Assembly (NCBI RefSeq): GCF_003130075.1
Contig: NZ_NRCW01000004.1
Span: 238,974-302,973, forward strand
DNA length: 64,000 nt
Source: Aggregatibacter segnis
GTDB lineage: Bacteria; Pseudomonadota; Gammaproteobacteria; Enterobacterales; Pasteurellaceae
Direction: 5' to 3'
Under the pieces are notes generated by a model. The model was not told the DNA's origin, ran no database searches, and saw nothing but the letters and a program-made list of their open reading frames with translations. Below, piece by piece: positions 1 to 8,895 of the stretch (position 1 is its first letter; each line of letters opens with the position of its first letter). The position numbers and the translations under genes were made by a program.

Positions 1-627
1 ACCGCTTATGTTCTGGTGATTTTGCTTGGGCTAAGTTGGTGTTGGAAAAGTGGGAAAAGATTGTATAAACAACATCGACAGACGAAGCAAAAGCCACAAA
101 TTCGCCGAATTGAACACCGTATCGCAAATGAGATACGGTTTGACGTGGCGATCGCCCCAAAAAGTGCGGTAGGAATTTCAACTGTTTTTCCAGAAACACA
201 TACGGAACACTACGCCAACTGTGGTTGTGGTCACCAACATATTCCGGATCCCGATGCTTTGAATCAAAACGTAAATATAAAGGAAAGCGTATTGATTATT
301 TTGAGTATCGGCATGCGACCTTGCTCTGGTGCGATTTTTGTTTTGTTCCTTGCCTATATGCTGGATTTATTTGCTTGGGGGATGGCGGCAACATTAGCGA
401 TGTCTCTTGGCACGGGAATCACGTTATCGGCGTTTGCGTTATTGGTGCGCTATGCTCGCTCAACAGCGATTAAAATCGGGCAATGGTATCGCCGACCTTT
501 TGCAGACATAGATATAGAGGCCGTGTCGAAATGTTTTGCCGGTATCATATTGATTTTCTTTGCGTTAGCGTTGATTTATGGAACGACCTTGCCGGTAAGC
601 GGAGGCGCGACATTATTTGCGAGATAA
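1..627 (+). CDS. Nickel/cobalt transporter (RcnA/HI1248-like), 3' part
   Basis: The reading frame is already open at base 1, so this is the C-terminal part of a gene beginning upstream; the GTG at 16 is an internal codon. The visible part (about 208 residues) has a basic stretch, a Cys/His-rich loop (NCGCGHQHIPD) suited to metal binding, then the membrane motif GMRPCSGAIFVLFLA, which is the hallmark of the RcnA/NicO nickel-cobalt transporter family, followed by three or four hydrophobic segments. It would act in the inner membrane in Ni/Co uptake or efflux; direction cannot be told from sequence. A similar gene precedes uvrB in H. influenzae (recalled synteny). A USS lies in frame at 162-170. 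Confidence 0.8.
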   Translation, partial: TAYVLVILLGLSWCWKSGKRLYKQHRQTKQKPQIRRIEHRIANEIRFDVAIAPKSAVGISTVFPETHTEHYANCGCGHQHIPDPDALNQNVNIKESVLIILSIGMRPCSGAIFVLFLAYMLDLFAWGMAATLAMSLGTGITLSAFALLVRYARSTAIKIGQWYRRPFADIDIEAVSKCFAGIILIFFALALIYGTTLPVSGGATLFAR

Positions 628-657
628 AAAGAGGCTAGAGTAAAAAGGATTCAGCAG

Positions 658-690
658 AAAAAATAAAAGCCCATAAGGAGGCTACGGGCT
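658..690 (-). terminator. Rho-independent terminator of the tRNA-Asn transcript
   Basis: Read on the minus strand, AGCCC and GGGCT (668-672 / 686-690) form a short stem around an 13-base loop, followed by a TTTTATTTTTT tract. It lies 68 bases beyond the 3' end of tRNA-Asn on the same strand. Confidence 0.65.
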
Positions 691-757
691 CAAACTCTTT
701 TGGTATGCTTTAGCTTTTATAAAAGGAGACAAATAAAAACTATCCAAAAGAAAAAAT

Positions 758-833
758 TGGCTCCTCCTGCTGGACTCGAACCAGCGACATATGGATTAAC
801 AGTCCACCGTTCTACCGACTGAACTAAGGAGGA
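758..833 (-). tRNA. tRNA-Asn (GTT)
   Basis: A 76-base cloverleaf on the minus strand: acceptor stem TCCTCCT/AGGAGGA, D-arm with AGTTCAGTCGG, anticodon loop with GTT, T-loop GGTTCGAGTCC, and an encoded CCA end. It has its own promoter and terminator and so appears monocistronic. Confidence 0.97.
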
Positions 834-863
834 ATAAATTTGGTATCAAAAGATAGGCCGCGT

Positions 864-892
864 ATCTTACTTATCCCTCTATAGGTTGTCAA
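864..892 (-). promoter_or_regulatory. Sigma70 promoter for tRNA-Asn
   Basis: On the minus strand a consensus -35 TTGACA (887-892) is followed after 17 bases by TAAGAT (864-869) and then a GC-rich stretch (ACGCGGCC), the discriminator type found at stringently controlled stable-RNA promoters. The tRNA begins 31 bases further on. Confidence 0.75.
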
Positions 893-935
893 CACTTAAC
901 ATAAAAAATATTTTCCTGTTTTTAGTGTGATATTT

Positions 936-958
936 CTATCCACAAACTCTGTGGATAA
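936..958. promoter_or_regulatory. Inverted pair of DnaA-box-like sequences
   Basis: CTATCCACA (936-944) faces TGTGGATAA (950-958), giving an 8-bp inverted repeat around AACTC. The second copy is a perfect TTATCCACA DnaA box on the minus strand; the first has one mismatch. The 260 bases that follow, up to uvrB, are very AT-rich and hold no gene I can see. Binding by DnaA is inference. Confidence 0.4.
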
Positions 959-1186
959 GTTTGTGAGTTATTATTTTAAAAAGCATCCCATTCCCGATAA
1001 AATCAGGCTTTATTGAAATTCGATATAAAATTGATTGTAAAATGACATTTATTTATTTTTCAACTAGTTAATAAAAATCTAGAGAATTTTTTAAAATTTT
1101 TTTATAAATTTGTGAGGGAACACACTTGACAATCCTAACTCTGTGTAAAACTTCATTTTTTATCACTCAATCTGGAGTAGTAAATA

Positions 1187-1195
1187 TGCTAAAAT
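1187..1195 (+). promoter_or_regulatory. Candidate extended -10 promoter of uvrB
   Basis: TGCTAAAAT is an extended -10 element that would start transcription near 1202, 22 bases before the first uvrB ATG. No good -35 accompanies it. A separate TTGACA at 1126-1131 has no suitable -10. No LexA box (CTGT-N8-ACAG) is visible. Confidence 0.4.
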
Positions 1196-1223
1196 GCACA
1201 GCATTTAGAAAATACCGTAAAAA

Positions 1224-3278
1224 ATGACCGCACTTATGTCAGAGAAAATTAACACCAAGCCTTTTATCCTTCATTCCGATTTCAAGCCTTCCGGCGATCA
1301 GCCACAAGCCATTGCCAAACTCGCCGAAAATTTAGAAGACGGCTTGGCGCATCAAACCTTACTAGGCGTTACGGGTTCCGGAAAAACTTTTACGATTGCC
1401 AATGTGATTGCGCAGTTAAACCGACCGGCCATGTTGCTTGCCCCAAATAAGACGCTCGCGGCTCAGCTTTATGCGGAAATGAAAGCCTTCTTTCCTGAAA
1501 ATGCGGTGGAATATTTCGTCTCTTACTATGATTATTATCAGCCGGAAGCCTATGTGCCGAGCAGCGACACCTTCATTGAAAAAGATGCGTCCATTAACGA
1601 TCAAATCGAGCAAATGCGTTTGTCGGCGACTAAATCTTTTTTGGAACGTCGAGATACTATCGTGGTTGCCTCGGTTTCCGCTATTTATGGTTTGGGCGAC
1701 CCGGATTCTTATTTGCAAATGATGTTGCATTTGCAACAAGGGGCGATAATTAATCAGCGTCAGATTTTGGCGAAGTTGGCAGAATTGCAATATACGCGCA
1801 ACGATCAGGCGTTTCAGCGCGGCACATTTCGTGTACGTGGGGAAATTATCGATATTTTCCCGGCTGAATCCGATGAGCGCGCAGTACGCATTGAATTATT
1901 TGATGATGAAATTGAGCGTTTAAGCTTATTTGATCCACTCACCGGAAGCAGTTTTGGTGCTATCCCACGTTTCACCGTGTATCCGAAAACGCATTATGTG
2001 ACGCCACGCGAGCGCATTTTAGATGCCATTGAAAAAATCAAAGTGGAACTGGCACAACGACGGGAATATTTCATTAAAGAGAATAAATTGTTAGAAGAAC
2101 AACGCATTAGCCAACGTACTCAGTTTGATATTGAAATGATGAACGAATTGGGCTATTGCTCGGGGATTGAAAACTACTCACGTTATCTGTCGGGCAGAAA
2201 TGAAGGCGAACCACCGCCAACCTTATTTGACTATATGCCGTCCGATGCCATTTTAATTATCGATGAATCTCACGTCACCGTGCCGCAAATTGGCGGGATG
2301 TATCGTGGCGACCGTTCCCGTAAAGAAACGTTGGTGGAATATGGTTTCCGTTTGCCTTCAGCGTTGGATAACCGCCCGTTACGTTTTGAGGAATTTGAAC
2401 GTTTGGCTCCGCAAACTATCTATGTTTCGGCTACCCCGGGGCCTTATGAGCTAGAAAAATCCGGTGCGGAAATTATCGATCAGGTTGTGCGTCCAACAGG
2501 CTTACTGGATCCGCAAATTGAAATTCGCCCGGTGTCCATTCAGGTGGATGATCTGCTTTCTGAAGCACGTCAACGAGCGGATAAAAACGAGCGCGTTTTA
2601 GTGACGACGCTGACTAAAAAAATGGCGGAAGATTTAACGGATTATTTGGATGAACACGGGATTCGAGTGCGTTATTTGCACTCCGATATTGATACGGTGG
2701 AGCGTGTGGAAATTATCCGTGATTTGCGCCTAGGTGAATTTGATGTATTGGTCGGGATTAACTTATTACGGGAAGGCTTGGATATTCCCGAAGTATCACT
2801 CGTGGCGATTTTAGATGCGGATAAAGAAGGTTTTTTACGTTCTGAACGTTCTTTAATTCAAACCATCGGACGTGCCGCGCGAAACTTGAATGGTAAAGCG
2901 ATTTTGTATGCAGACAGCATCACCAAATCCATGGAAAAAGCCATTACGGAAACCAATCGCCGCCGTGAAAAACAAACGAAATATAATGAAGAACACGGCA
3001 TTGTGCCACAGGCGTTAAATAAAAAAGTGGGTGAATTGTTAGATATCGGTCAGGGCACCAATCAAAAAGCGAAAGCCAATAAACAACGTGGAAAAATGGT
3101 GGCAGAACCGACCGCACTTTATACGGTGCCAACCTCACCGAAAGAATATCAACAACAAATCAAGAAACTGGAACAGCAAATGTATAAATTTGCGCAAGAT
3201 TTGGAATTTGAAAAAGCCGCTGCGGTGCGCGATCAATTACAGCAATTGCGGGAAAGTTTTATGTTATCTGGCGAGTAA
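1224..3278 (+). CDS. uvrB: Excinuclease ABC subunit B
   Basis: UvrB is the damage-verifying helicase-like subunit of nucleotide excision repair; it is loaded by UvrA and recruits UvrC. The 684-residue protein has Walker A GVTGSGKT at 48-55, the beta-hairpin region with [10 protein letters not shown] near 100, the DESH box at 347-350 and a C-terminal UVR coiled-coil that binds UvrC. Length is normal (E. coli 673). The first ATG lies directly in front of a USS so the N-terminus reads MTAL; a second ATG at 1236 would give MSEK and is equally possible, since neither has a clear ribosome-binding site. Transcription ends at the hairpin shared with degQ. Confidence 0.97.
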   Translation: MTALMSEKINTKPFILHSDFKPSGDQPQAIAKLAENLEDGLAHQTLLGVTGSGKTFTIANVIAQLNRPAMLLAPNKTLAAQLYAEMKAFFPENAVEYFVSYYDYYQPEAYVPSSDTFIEKDASINDQIEQMRLSATKSFLERRDTIVVASVSAIYGLGDPDSYLQMMLHLQQGAIINQRQILAKLAELQYTRNDQAFQRGTFRVRGEIIDIFPAESDERAVRIELFDDEIERLSLFDPLTGSSFGAIPRFTVYPKTHYVTPRERILDAIEKIKVELAQRREYFIKENKLLEEQRISQRTQFDIEMMNELGYCSGIENYSRYLSGRNEGEPPPTLFDYMPSDAILIIDESHVTVPQIGGMYRGDRSRKETLVEYGFRLPSALDNRPLRFEEFERLAPQTIYVSATPGPYELEKSGAEIIDQVVRPTGLLDPQIEIRPVSIQVDDLLSEARQRADKNERVLVTTLTKKMAEDLTDYLDEHGIRVRYLHSDIDTVERVEIIRDLRLGEFDVLVGINLLREGLDIPEVSLVAILDADKEGFLRSERSLIQTIGRAARNLNGKAILYADSITKSMEKAITETNRRREKQTKYNEEHGIVPQALNKKVGELLDIGQGTNQKAKANKQRGKMVAEPTALYTVPTSPKEYQQQIKKLEQQMYKFAQDLEFEKAAAVRDQLQQLRESFMLSGE

Positions 3279-3310
3279 AAGTGCGGTCATTTTTCTCGGT
3301 GTTTTTATAA

Positions 3311-3338
3311 AAAAAGGCGAAATCAATTCGCCTTTTTT
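3311..3338. terminator. Bidirectional terminator between uvrB and degQ
   Basis: AAAAAGGCGAA and TTCGCCTTTTTT form a stem around a short loop with A and T tracts on either side, so it can stop convergent transcripts from both strands. Confidence 0.85.
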
Positions 3339-3354
3339 GTTTTTTAAAGATGCT

Positions 3355-4740
3355 TTATTGCACTAATAAATAGAAATTACTGTCACCACGGATGATATTT
3401 AACGCAATAGCAGATGGTTTGCTATCCAAGGCTTTGCGCAATTGACCTAAGTTTTCAACTTTTTGGCGGTTAATGCCAATGATCACATCGCCATTTTTCA
3501 AACCACGTTGTTCCGCTAAGGAGTTTGGTTTGATTTTACTAATAGACACGCCTTTTACGCCTTTTTCATCGTAGTTATTCAATTCTGCGCCATCTAATGC
3601 CGGTAATAGGCTATTGGCTGTGGTTTGGGTTTGATCGTCTGATTGTAACGTGACTTTGGCAGTATTGGATTTGCCATCGCGTAAATAAGTCAATTCAATT
3701 TGTTTGCCGGCACCCGAAGTGGCAATTTTGGCGCGCATTTCTGCAAAGCTGGAAACCACTTGTCCGTTCATTGCTGTGATGACATCGCCTGCTTTTAAAC
3801 CTGCTTTATCGGCGGCAGAGCCTGGCATTACTTCGCTCACGAAAGCGCCTTTTTTCGCTTCAATGTCAAAGGCTTGGGCTAAATCAGCATTTAATTCTCC
3901 TCCCTTAATGCCTAACATACCGCGACGAACTTCACCAAATTCAAGAATTTGTTGTACGAGATTGTTCGCCATGTTGCTCGGAATCGCAAACGCAATACCC
4001 GCGTTGCCGCCACTTGGAGAAATAATGGCGGTATTAATGCCGATGAGTTCGCCGTTTAAATTGACGAGCGGGCCACCGGAGTTACCACGGTTTACTGCCG
4101 CATCGGTTTGAATATAGTTTTCGTATGTGCCGCTGTCAGAACCCATAGAGCGACCTAAGGCAGATACAATACCGGAGGTAACGGTTTGTCCTAAACCGAA
4201 CGGATTACCAATAGCAACCGTGAAATCGCCTACGCGTAATTTATCGGAATCCGCGAGTTTAAGTGCGGTCAAATTTTTCGGATTTTCTACTTGAATCAAT
4301 GCCACATCAGACATTTCGTCAGCACCGATCACTTTCGCTTTAAATTCGCGGCCATCGTGTAATTGCACGGTAATTTTATCAGCATCTTTAATCACGTGGT
4401 TGTTTGTTAATACATAACCTTTTTCTGCATTGATAATGGCGCCGGAACCAATGCCTTTGAAATTACGCGGTGCGCGATTGCGATCGAACATATCCGGGCC
4501 AAAGAAGAATTTAAATTCTTCCGGAATATCATCATCCATTTCAGCTGAACGGCCTTTTTGTTTTCCTTCGACGGAAATAGACACCACGGAAGGTAATACT
4601 TTTTCTAACATCGGAGCCAAGCTTGGGAGTTGTTGTCCTGCTACGATGGCAACAGGTGTTTCCGCTTGGCTCATCATTGGGGTTGTTAAAATGCTTAATC
4701 CGAGAGCAATGCCGGTTAAAACAAAATGACGTTTTTTCAT
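3355..4740 (-). CDS. degQ: Periplasmic serine endoprotease, DegQ/HtrA type
   Basis: A 461-residue HtrA-family protease that degrades or refolds misfolded periplasmic proteins. I start it at 4740 (MKKRHF) because GGAGAA lies seven bases upstream; an upstream in-frame ATG at 4758 lacks a ribosome site. A signal peptide ends near SQA. The trypsin-like domain has the triad His115 (TNNHVI), Asp145 (SDVAL) and Ser221 (GNSGGP), followed by two PDZ domains (about 255-345 and 370-455). The short loop after the N-terminus and the end YLLVQ resemble DegQ more than DegP. It lies downstream of zapG on the same strand; E. coli also has zapG beside degQ. Confidence 0.93.
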   Translation of the reverse strand: MKKRHFVLTGIALGLSILTTPMMSQAETPVAIVAGQQLPSLAPMLEKVLPSVVSISVEGKQKGRSAEMDDDIPEEFKFFFGPDMFDRNRAPRNFKGIGSGAIINAEKGYVLTNNHVIKDADKITVQLHDGREFKAKVIGADEMSDVALIQVENPKNLTALKLADSDKLRVGDFTVAIGNPFGLGQTVTSGIVSALGRSMGSDSGTYENYIQTDAAVNRGNSGGPLVNLNGELIGINTAIISPSGGNAGIAFAIPSNMANNLVQQILEFGEVRRGMLGIKGGELNADLAQAFDIEAKKGAFVSEVMPGSAADKAGLKAGDVITAMNGQVVSSFAEMRAKIATSGAGKQIELTYLRDGKSNTAKVTLQSDDQTQTTANSLLPALDGAELNNYDEKGVKGVSISKIKPNSLAEQRGLKNGDVIIGINRQKVENLGQLRKALDSKPSAIALNIIRGDSNFYLLVQ

Positions 4741-4890
4741 TAAATGTTCTCCAATCAAAAAAATAAAAAACGAAATCTCAATGAGTTTCGGTGATGACTA
4801 TGACAAGTAAAATGGTTGAATGTTCTTGGTTTTTTATTTAATTCATGAGGAAAAAGAAAAGTGCGGTGACTTGTTAAAATGAATGTTAAG

Positions 4891-4921
4891 AAAAATAAAA
4901 ACGCCCTTCAATTGAAGGGCG
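4891..4921 (-). terminator. Terminator after zapG
   Basis: On the minus strand CGCCCTTCAATTGAAGGGCG is a perfect palindromic stem followed by TTTTTATTTTT. Confidence 0.85.
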
Positions 4922-4930
4922 CTTGTTGAA

Positions 4931-5338
4931 TTATCTTTCTGCTTTGAATAAACCTGAAGAACCTTCGGAATAGTCTTTCGGTGGATCTTCTGTTTTAGAC
5001 GGGGAAACGTTGCCTTTTTCATCCAGTAAACTGTGTTGAAACAAGGTGCTGTCATTCAATTCCGGCAGTAGTTGATTCGAGGAGCGAGCAAGATGTTGGT
5101 ACAGTTTTTGATAATCTTGTGCGAGAGATTTCAACAAATCGGCGCTTTCCGCAAAATGTTTTTCCAATTGTTGTTTTTGGCTTTCCAATTGCTCTTTTGC
5201 GACTCGCAATTCCGCTTCGGTTTTCACTTGTTTTTTGGCGGACTCTTTTGTGAGTCGTAATAAGAAATAACCAATAACAAAACCAACCACTAAACCAATT
5301 AACGCGGCTTGCCACATTTCAGCTGCCCAAGTTTGCAT
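4931..5338 (-). CDS. zapG: ZapG/YhcB inner-membrane division-associated protein
   Basis: A 135-residue DUF1043 protein. One N-terminal membrane helix (about 9-29, ALIGLVVGFVIGYFLL) is followed by a long coiled coil (about 35-100, rich in E, Q, K and L) and a short polar tail, the layout of E. coli YhcB/ZapG, which links cell division and envelope synthesis. A strong ribosome site (GAGGAGG) precedes the ATG. Its own terminator separates it from degQ, so it is probably a single-gene unit. Confidence 0.9.
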   Translation of the reverse strand: MQTWAAEMWQAALIGLVVGFVIGYFLLRLTKESAKKQVKTEAELRVAKEQLESQKQQLEKHFAESADLLKSLAQDYQKLYQHLARSSNQLLPELNDSTLFQHSLLDEKGNVSPSKTEDPPKDYSEGSSGLFKAER

Positions 5339-5434
5339 AAAGAACCTCCTCTAATTTATGTGAAACAATTAGTTGAATCATAGCCTGAACCGCTTTCTAT
5401 TTCCATGTGTTAGATCACAGAACGAAAATTTTTC

Positions 5435-5467
5435 GGAAAATAAAAGGGCGAATATTTTTCGCCCTTC
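5435..5467 (-). terminator. Terminator after ycaO
   Basis: On the minus strand GAAGGGCGAAAAA pairs with TTCGCCCTTT and runs into TTTATTTTCC, 28 bases beyond the ycaO stop codon. Confidence 0.8.
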
Positions 5468-5494
5468 AAAAACGTTTTTAAAAACGACCGCACT

Positions 5495-7258
5495 TTATGA
5501 CCAATTTTCGCGTTTTGCTTTTTGTAATTTGGCGTAGGCAGCCAGTAATTTTTGATGCTCATCGAAATTGGCAAGGGTTTCATCGCTAGCAGGCAAATTA
5601 TAGAACGGATTTCCCCCTTGAATCGCGGCCCACGCAAACGCCACCGCGTCTTTACCGTACATTTTCTCGAACACCGGACGATATTGTTGCGGATCGCGGT
5701 GTTCATCCATAAACAATTCAAGGCTGCTGATTAAGCAACGATAATAGTTGGCGCGTTCGGCGGTAAACACGGAGCTGTTCATATTATATGTCCAGTTCGC
5801 CCAGTCTAACGCCATTGCCAAGTCGCCTAACGCGAGATAAAGCATGGATTTTAATTCGCCGATGCGCAAGGTTGTCCAGCCGCTGGCTTTCGGTGCCACG
5901 ACGCCGATAAATTCACGCACGCGGGTGGCATCGTCAATGCCTTGTTCATCCAGTTCATCCAAGAGTTCTTGGTAGGTTTCTTGGTCGTGGTGGAAGTGCG
6001 GTAAGTCCAACAGGATTTCGCGCCAGTCCATGCCCATGTTGCTGTTGGCGTAAATTAAGTCGTCTGCAGGATAAATATCGGACATGCCCGGCACGATGAT
6101 GCGACAGGCGTAAACACCTAAGTGATTGTAGTCCATGATGTAAACCTCTTTGTTTTCCTCGTGGAGAATCGCCATGAGGTTATTATATTCTTCATGGGTA
6201 TCTTTGCCGGAGAAATCCCAATCGGCGAACTCGTAATCCGGTGTGTTTTTGAATAAATCCCAAGAAATTAAACCGCTGGAATCAATAAAGTGGGTTTCCA
6301 AATTGGCGTGTTCTGCCACATCATCGTTATTGAATGACGGCGGGGCGAAAACGTCCAACTCTTTTAGGCTGCGACCTTGTAATAATTCGGTGACGGTGCG
6401 TTCTAATGCCACTTGGAAGTTTGGATGTGCCCCGAAAGAGGCAAAACACGTGCCATTGGTTGGGTTGAGCAAAATGACACAAATCACCGGGTATTGACCG
6501 CCAAGAGAAGCGTCATACGCCAAAATCGGGAAACCTTCCTGTTCCAGTTTGTCGATAGAGGCTTGAATGGACGGATAACGCGCCATCACTTCTTGTGGAA
6601 TTAACGGCAGGCTGATCGCTTCTGCGATAATTTTATTCTTCACATAGCGCTCAAACACTTCGGACAATCCCTGCACTCGGGCTTCAAATTGGCTGTTGCC
6701 GGCGGACATACCGTTGGAAACATAGAGGTTAGAGATAATATTTTGCGGAATATACACTGTCTGTTGATCCGATTGGCGTATATAAGGCAGCGCGACAATA
6801 CCTCGCTCATAATTACCCGATTGCAAGTCCACTAAAAGTTCAGGAGTCAGCTCCTGATTCGGATCGAAATGTTCAAATAAATGAGCGTCTAAAATCCCTT
6901 GAGGCAACAATGCCTCGTCTTCAATCGGGAACCATTTTTCGTTCGGATAGTGCACAAAATCGCTGTTGGCAATATCTTGCCCTAAATAGAAATCCGTCCA
7001 GAAATAGTTGGTGGAAAGACGCTCAAAATATTCGCCTAATGCCGAAGCTAATGCCGCTTTTTTACTGGCCCCCTTGCCGTTGGTGAAACATTGCGGGCAG
7101 TCTTTGTCACGAATATGGACCGACCACACATTAGGTACGGGATTTAACCACGAGGCTTCTTCAATGTGAAAGCCAAGTGCGGTCAGTTTTTGTTGAAATT
7201 TTTCAATACTTTCCTCAAGGGCGGCGTCTTTGCCGAGGATAAAGGTTTGTTCGGTCAT
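5495..7258 (-). CDS. ycaO: YcaO, ATP-binding accessory factor for ribosomal protein S12 methylthiolation
   Basis: A 587-residue YcaO-domain protein, collinear over its length with the E. coli protein (586 residues). In E. coli it contributes to beta-methylthiolation of S12 Asp88 with RimO. Conserved blocks include SWLNPVPNVWSVHIRDK, NGKGASKKAALASALGE with the E-R-L-S-TNYF helix that binds ATP/Mg, EARVQGLSEVFERYVK and SFGAHPNFQVALERTVTELLQGR. The C-terminal third is a TPR-like helical region. AGGAAC precedes the start. It stands alone between terminators, not beside a precursor peptide, so it is the housekeeping form rather than a RiPP cyclodehydratase. Confidence 0.95.
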   Translation of the reverse strand: MTEQTFILGKDAALEESIEKFQQKLTALGFHIEEASWLNPVPNVWSVHIRDKDCPQCFTNGKGASKKAALASALGEYFERLSTNYFWTDFYLGQDIANSDFVHYPNEKWFPIEDEALLPQGILDAHLFEHFDPNQELTPELLVDLQSGNYERGIVALPYIRQSDQQTVYIPQNIISNLYVSNGMSAGNSQFEARVQGLSEVFERYVKNKIIAEAISLPLIPQEVMARYPSIQASIDKLEQEGFPILAYDASLGGQYPVICVILLNPTNGTCFASFGAHPNFQVALERTVTELLQGRSLKELDVFAPPSFNNDDVAEHANLETHFIDSSGLISWDLFKNTPDYEFADWDFSGKDTHEEYNNLMAILHEENKEVYIMDYNHLGVYACRIIVPGMSDIYPADDLIYANSNMGMDWREILLDLPHFHHDQETYQELLDELDEQGIDDATRVREFIGVVAPKASGWTTLRIGELKSMLYLALGDLAMALDWANWTYNMNSSVFTAERANYYRCLISSLELFMDEHRDPQQYRPVFEKMYGKDAVAFAWAAIQGGNPFYNLPASDETLANFDEHQKLLAAYAKLQKAKRENWS

Positions 7259-7356
7259 AATGTTCCTATTTTTGATGTATTTTCTTCTTGAATAACTAAT
7301 AAAAATATGAATTTTTCCCCTTTCCCGTAAATAGGCGAGGGGAAAATAAATTGAAT

Positions 7357-8559
7357 TTAAATCGGTAATCCTGCGAGCACGGCATAACCTTCTTGTATGC
7401 CATGCACGCGATAGTCTGTATCTGCTTCAATGAACGCCGCTTGCCCTTGTTTCAAAGTGAGTTTTTGTTGTGCGGCTTCCAAGGTTATTTCGCCCACTAT
7501 CACTAAGAGAATCGTGCCGTTTAAAGTGCGGTCGGAAATCTCGGTGTTTTTTGCGTAAGGCATATTGCTCAAGGCAAAATCGGCAATGGGCATCGGGTAG
7601 GTGTAAACCTGATTTTTAGGCGCCGGCGCGATAATCTGAGGGACAATTTCACTACAATCGATGATTTTTAGCAATTGTTCGATATCAACGTGTTTTGGCG
7701 TTAGACCGCCACGAATGACATTGTCGGAACAGGCCATTAGTTCAATATTTTGTCCGCGTAAATAAGCGTGTGGCACGCCGGCCGCTTGGAAAATACCTTC
7801 GCCAACCTGCAAATTCACAATATTGAACAGGTAGAAACTCATTAAACCCGCATCCAGTTTGTCTCGGGAAATATTCATGGCGTGCAATGTGTAAAGCACC
7901 CAGTAATCAGGATTCTGCATAGCAAGCTGATTTTGCTCGTAAGCCTTCTGTTGGCTATCAATAATCGGCAAGAGCCATTGCGCTAATTGATCTTGTGTTG
8001 CCAACATAATGTCAGCGTAAAAATCCGCTAAATTCTGCGAGGCTAATTTTGTTGCCAGTTCCGCAAGTGACGGGCGTTGACGTAACGTATCGAGAATTTG
8101 GGCCTTGGTTTTAAAACCATGTAAAAGCCAAAAATCGGACAAAGCAATCATCATTTCCGGCTTATGGTTATCGTCCTTATAGGTGCGCTTCGGATCATTT
8201 AACGGAATGCCTGCGGCATTTTCTTGCGCAAAGCCAATTTCGGCCTGTTCTTTGGTTGGGTGTAACTGAATGGAAAGAGGATTGGCGACATCTAAAATTT
8301 TCAGTAAATAAGGCAAATTATCCCCAAATAATTGGCGGCTTTGTTGTCCAAGTGCGGTGGGATTTTGGTGTAAAAAATCGCCTAACGATATTTCCTCTTG
8401 TGCGTAAAGAATCTGTGACGGTGCCGAAGGGTGAGCGCCAAGCCAGTATTCGGCATAGTGAGATTCAGTTTTATCAATATGCAATAAATGAGGAATATAA
8501 CGTTCACCGCCCCACACATAATGTTGAAGGCGACCATTCAGCGGATAAATACCTGCCAT
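7357..8559 (-). CDS. manA: Mannose-6-phosphate isomerase, class I
   Basis: This enzyme interconverts mannose-6-P and fructose-6-P in the cytoplasm, joining PTS-imported mannose to glycolysis and providing mannose-6-P for envelope sugars. The 400-residue protein has the type I zinc ligands Gln98 and His100 (SIQLHP), Glu135 (KPEMM) and His264 (GVPHAYLRG), the normal length and a C-terminal cupin. It is transcribed away from the PTS permease gene. USS copies lie inside it at 7524 and 8350. Confidence 0.95.
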   Translation of the reverse strand: MAGIYPLNGRLQHYVWGGERYIPHLLHIDKTESHYAEYWLGAHPSAPSQILYAQEEISLGDFLHQNPTALGQQSRQLFGDNLPYLLKILDVANPLSIQLHPTKEQAEIGFAQENAAGIPLNDPKRTYKDDNHKPEMMIALSDFWLLHGFKTKAQILDTLRQRPSLAELATKLASQNLADFYADIMLATQDQLAQWLLPIIDSQQKAYEQNQLAMQNPDYWVLYTLHAMNISRDKLDAGLMSFYLFNIVNLQVGEGIFQAAGVPHAYLRGQNIELMACSDNVIRGGLTPKHVDIEQLLKIIDCSEIVPQIIAPAPKNQVYTYPMPIADFALSNMPYAKNTEISDRTLNGTILLVIVGEITLEAAQQKLTLKQGQAAFIEADTDYRVHGIQEGYAVLAGLPI

Positions 8560-8603
8560 AATTTGCTCTCTGTTAGATTTGCTGTTCTATAAAATCGGGG
8601 CGC

Positions 8604-8612
8604 ATTCTAGCA
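8604..8612 (-). promoter_or_regulatory. Candidate extended -10 promoter of manA
   Basis: On the minus strand TGCTAGAAT (TGn plus TAGAAT) is followed by a GC-rich start region and lies 45 bases ahead of the manA ATG. Confidence 0.5.
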
Positions 8613-8639
8613 TATTCTCACCTTTGGCTGTTGCTATAG

Positions 8640-8808
8640 AAAAGCTTTTTTTATACATTTAGCAGCGTCTAACATTTCTTTTTTAACCAAATTAAATGTA
8701 GACGTTTCCCGTGATGAATAATGCCTCAACTGAGGATATTCGTGAAATTACGGCATAACATGCAAGAATAAATAAACATTATCGGCACTGAGGTGCCGAT
8801 TTTTTTAT
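8640..8808 (+). other. Structured leader or possible small RNA ahead of ptsG
   Basis: This stretch of the 430-base gap between manA and ptsG has no reading frame worth reporting. It ends in an intrinsic terminator (8781-8808) that lies upstream of the proposed ptsG promoter, so it must stop a separate short + strand transcript. Inside are a CCTCAACTGAGG hairpin (8724-8735) framed by TGCC/GGCA (8722 to 8754). A weak promoter (TTGCTA 8631-8636, TATACA 8652-8657, 15-base spacer) could start an RNA of about 145 bases. No known RNA family is recognised. Confidence 0.4.
8781..8808 (+). terminator. Orphan intrinsic terminator upstream of ptsG
   Basis: ATCGGCACTGAGGTGCCGAT forms an 8-bp stem followed by TTTTTTTAT. 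No gene on the + strand ends here. Confidence 0.85.
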
Positions 8809-8852
8809 CTAAAATCAGTGTGTTAATCAGAAAACAGGTTTTCTTTTTAAAA

Positions 8853-8895
8853 TGCGATCTTCATCATATTTTTTACTGACGTATTGAAGTAATAT
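8853..8895 (+). promoter_or_regulatory. CRP-type site and -10 element of ptsG
   Basis: TGCGATCTTCATCATA (8853-8868) fits the CRP consensus TGTGA-N6-TCACA with two mismatches; TGCGA is the half-site typical of Sxy-dependent CRP-S sites. TAATAT at 8890-8895 would start RNA near 8902, placing the CRP site centre at -41.5, the exact class II position. No -35 element is present, as expected for an activator-dependent promoter. Confidence 0.55.

Noticed and set aside
225..473. 82-residue frame overlapping the Ni/Co transporter
   Set aside because: Lies in another frame of a conserved membrane protein gene.
834..1223. AT-rich gap with DnaA boxes as a replication origin
   Set aside because: Only two boxes, no GATC sites in the interval, and neighbours (uvrB, tRNA-Asn) are not origin genes.
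1100..1224. LexA box before uvrB
   Set aside because: No CTGT-N8-ACAG match could be found.
5391..5417. CRP site around TGTGTTAGATCACA
   Set aside because: Spacing between half-sites is two bases too short.
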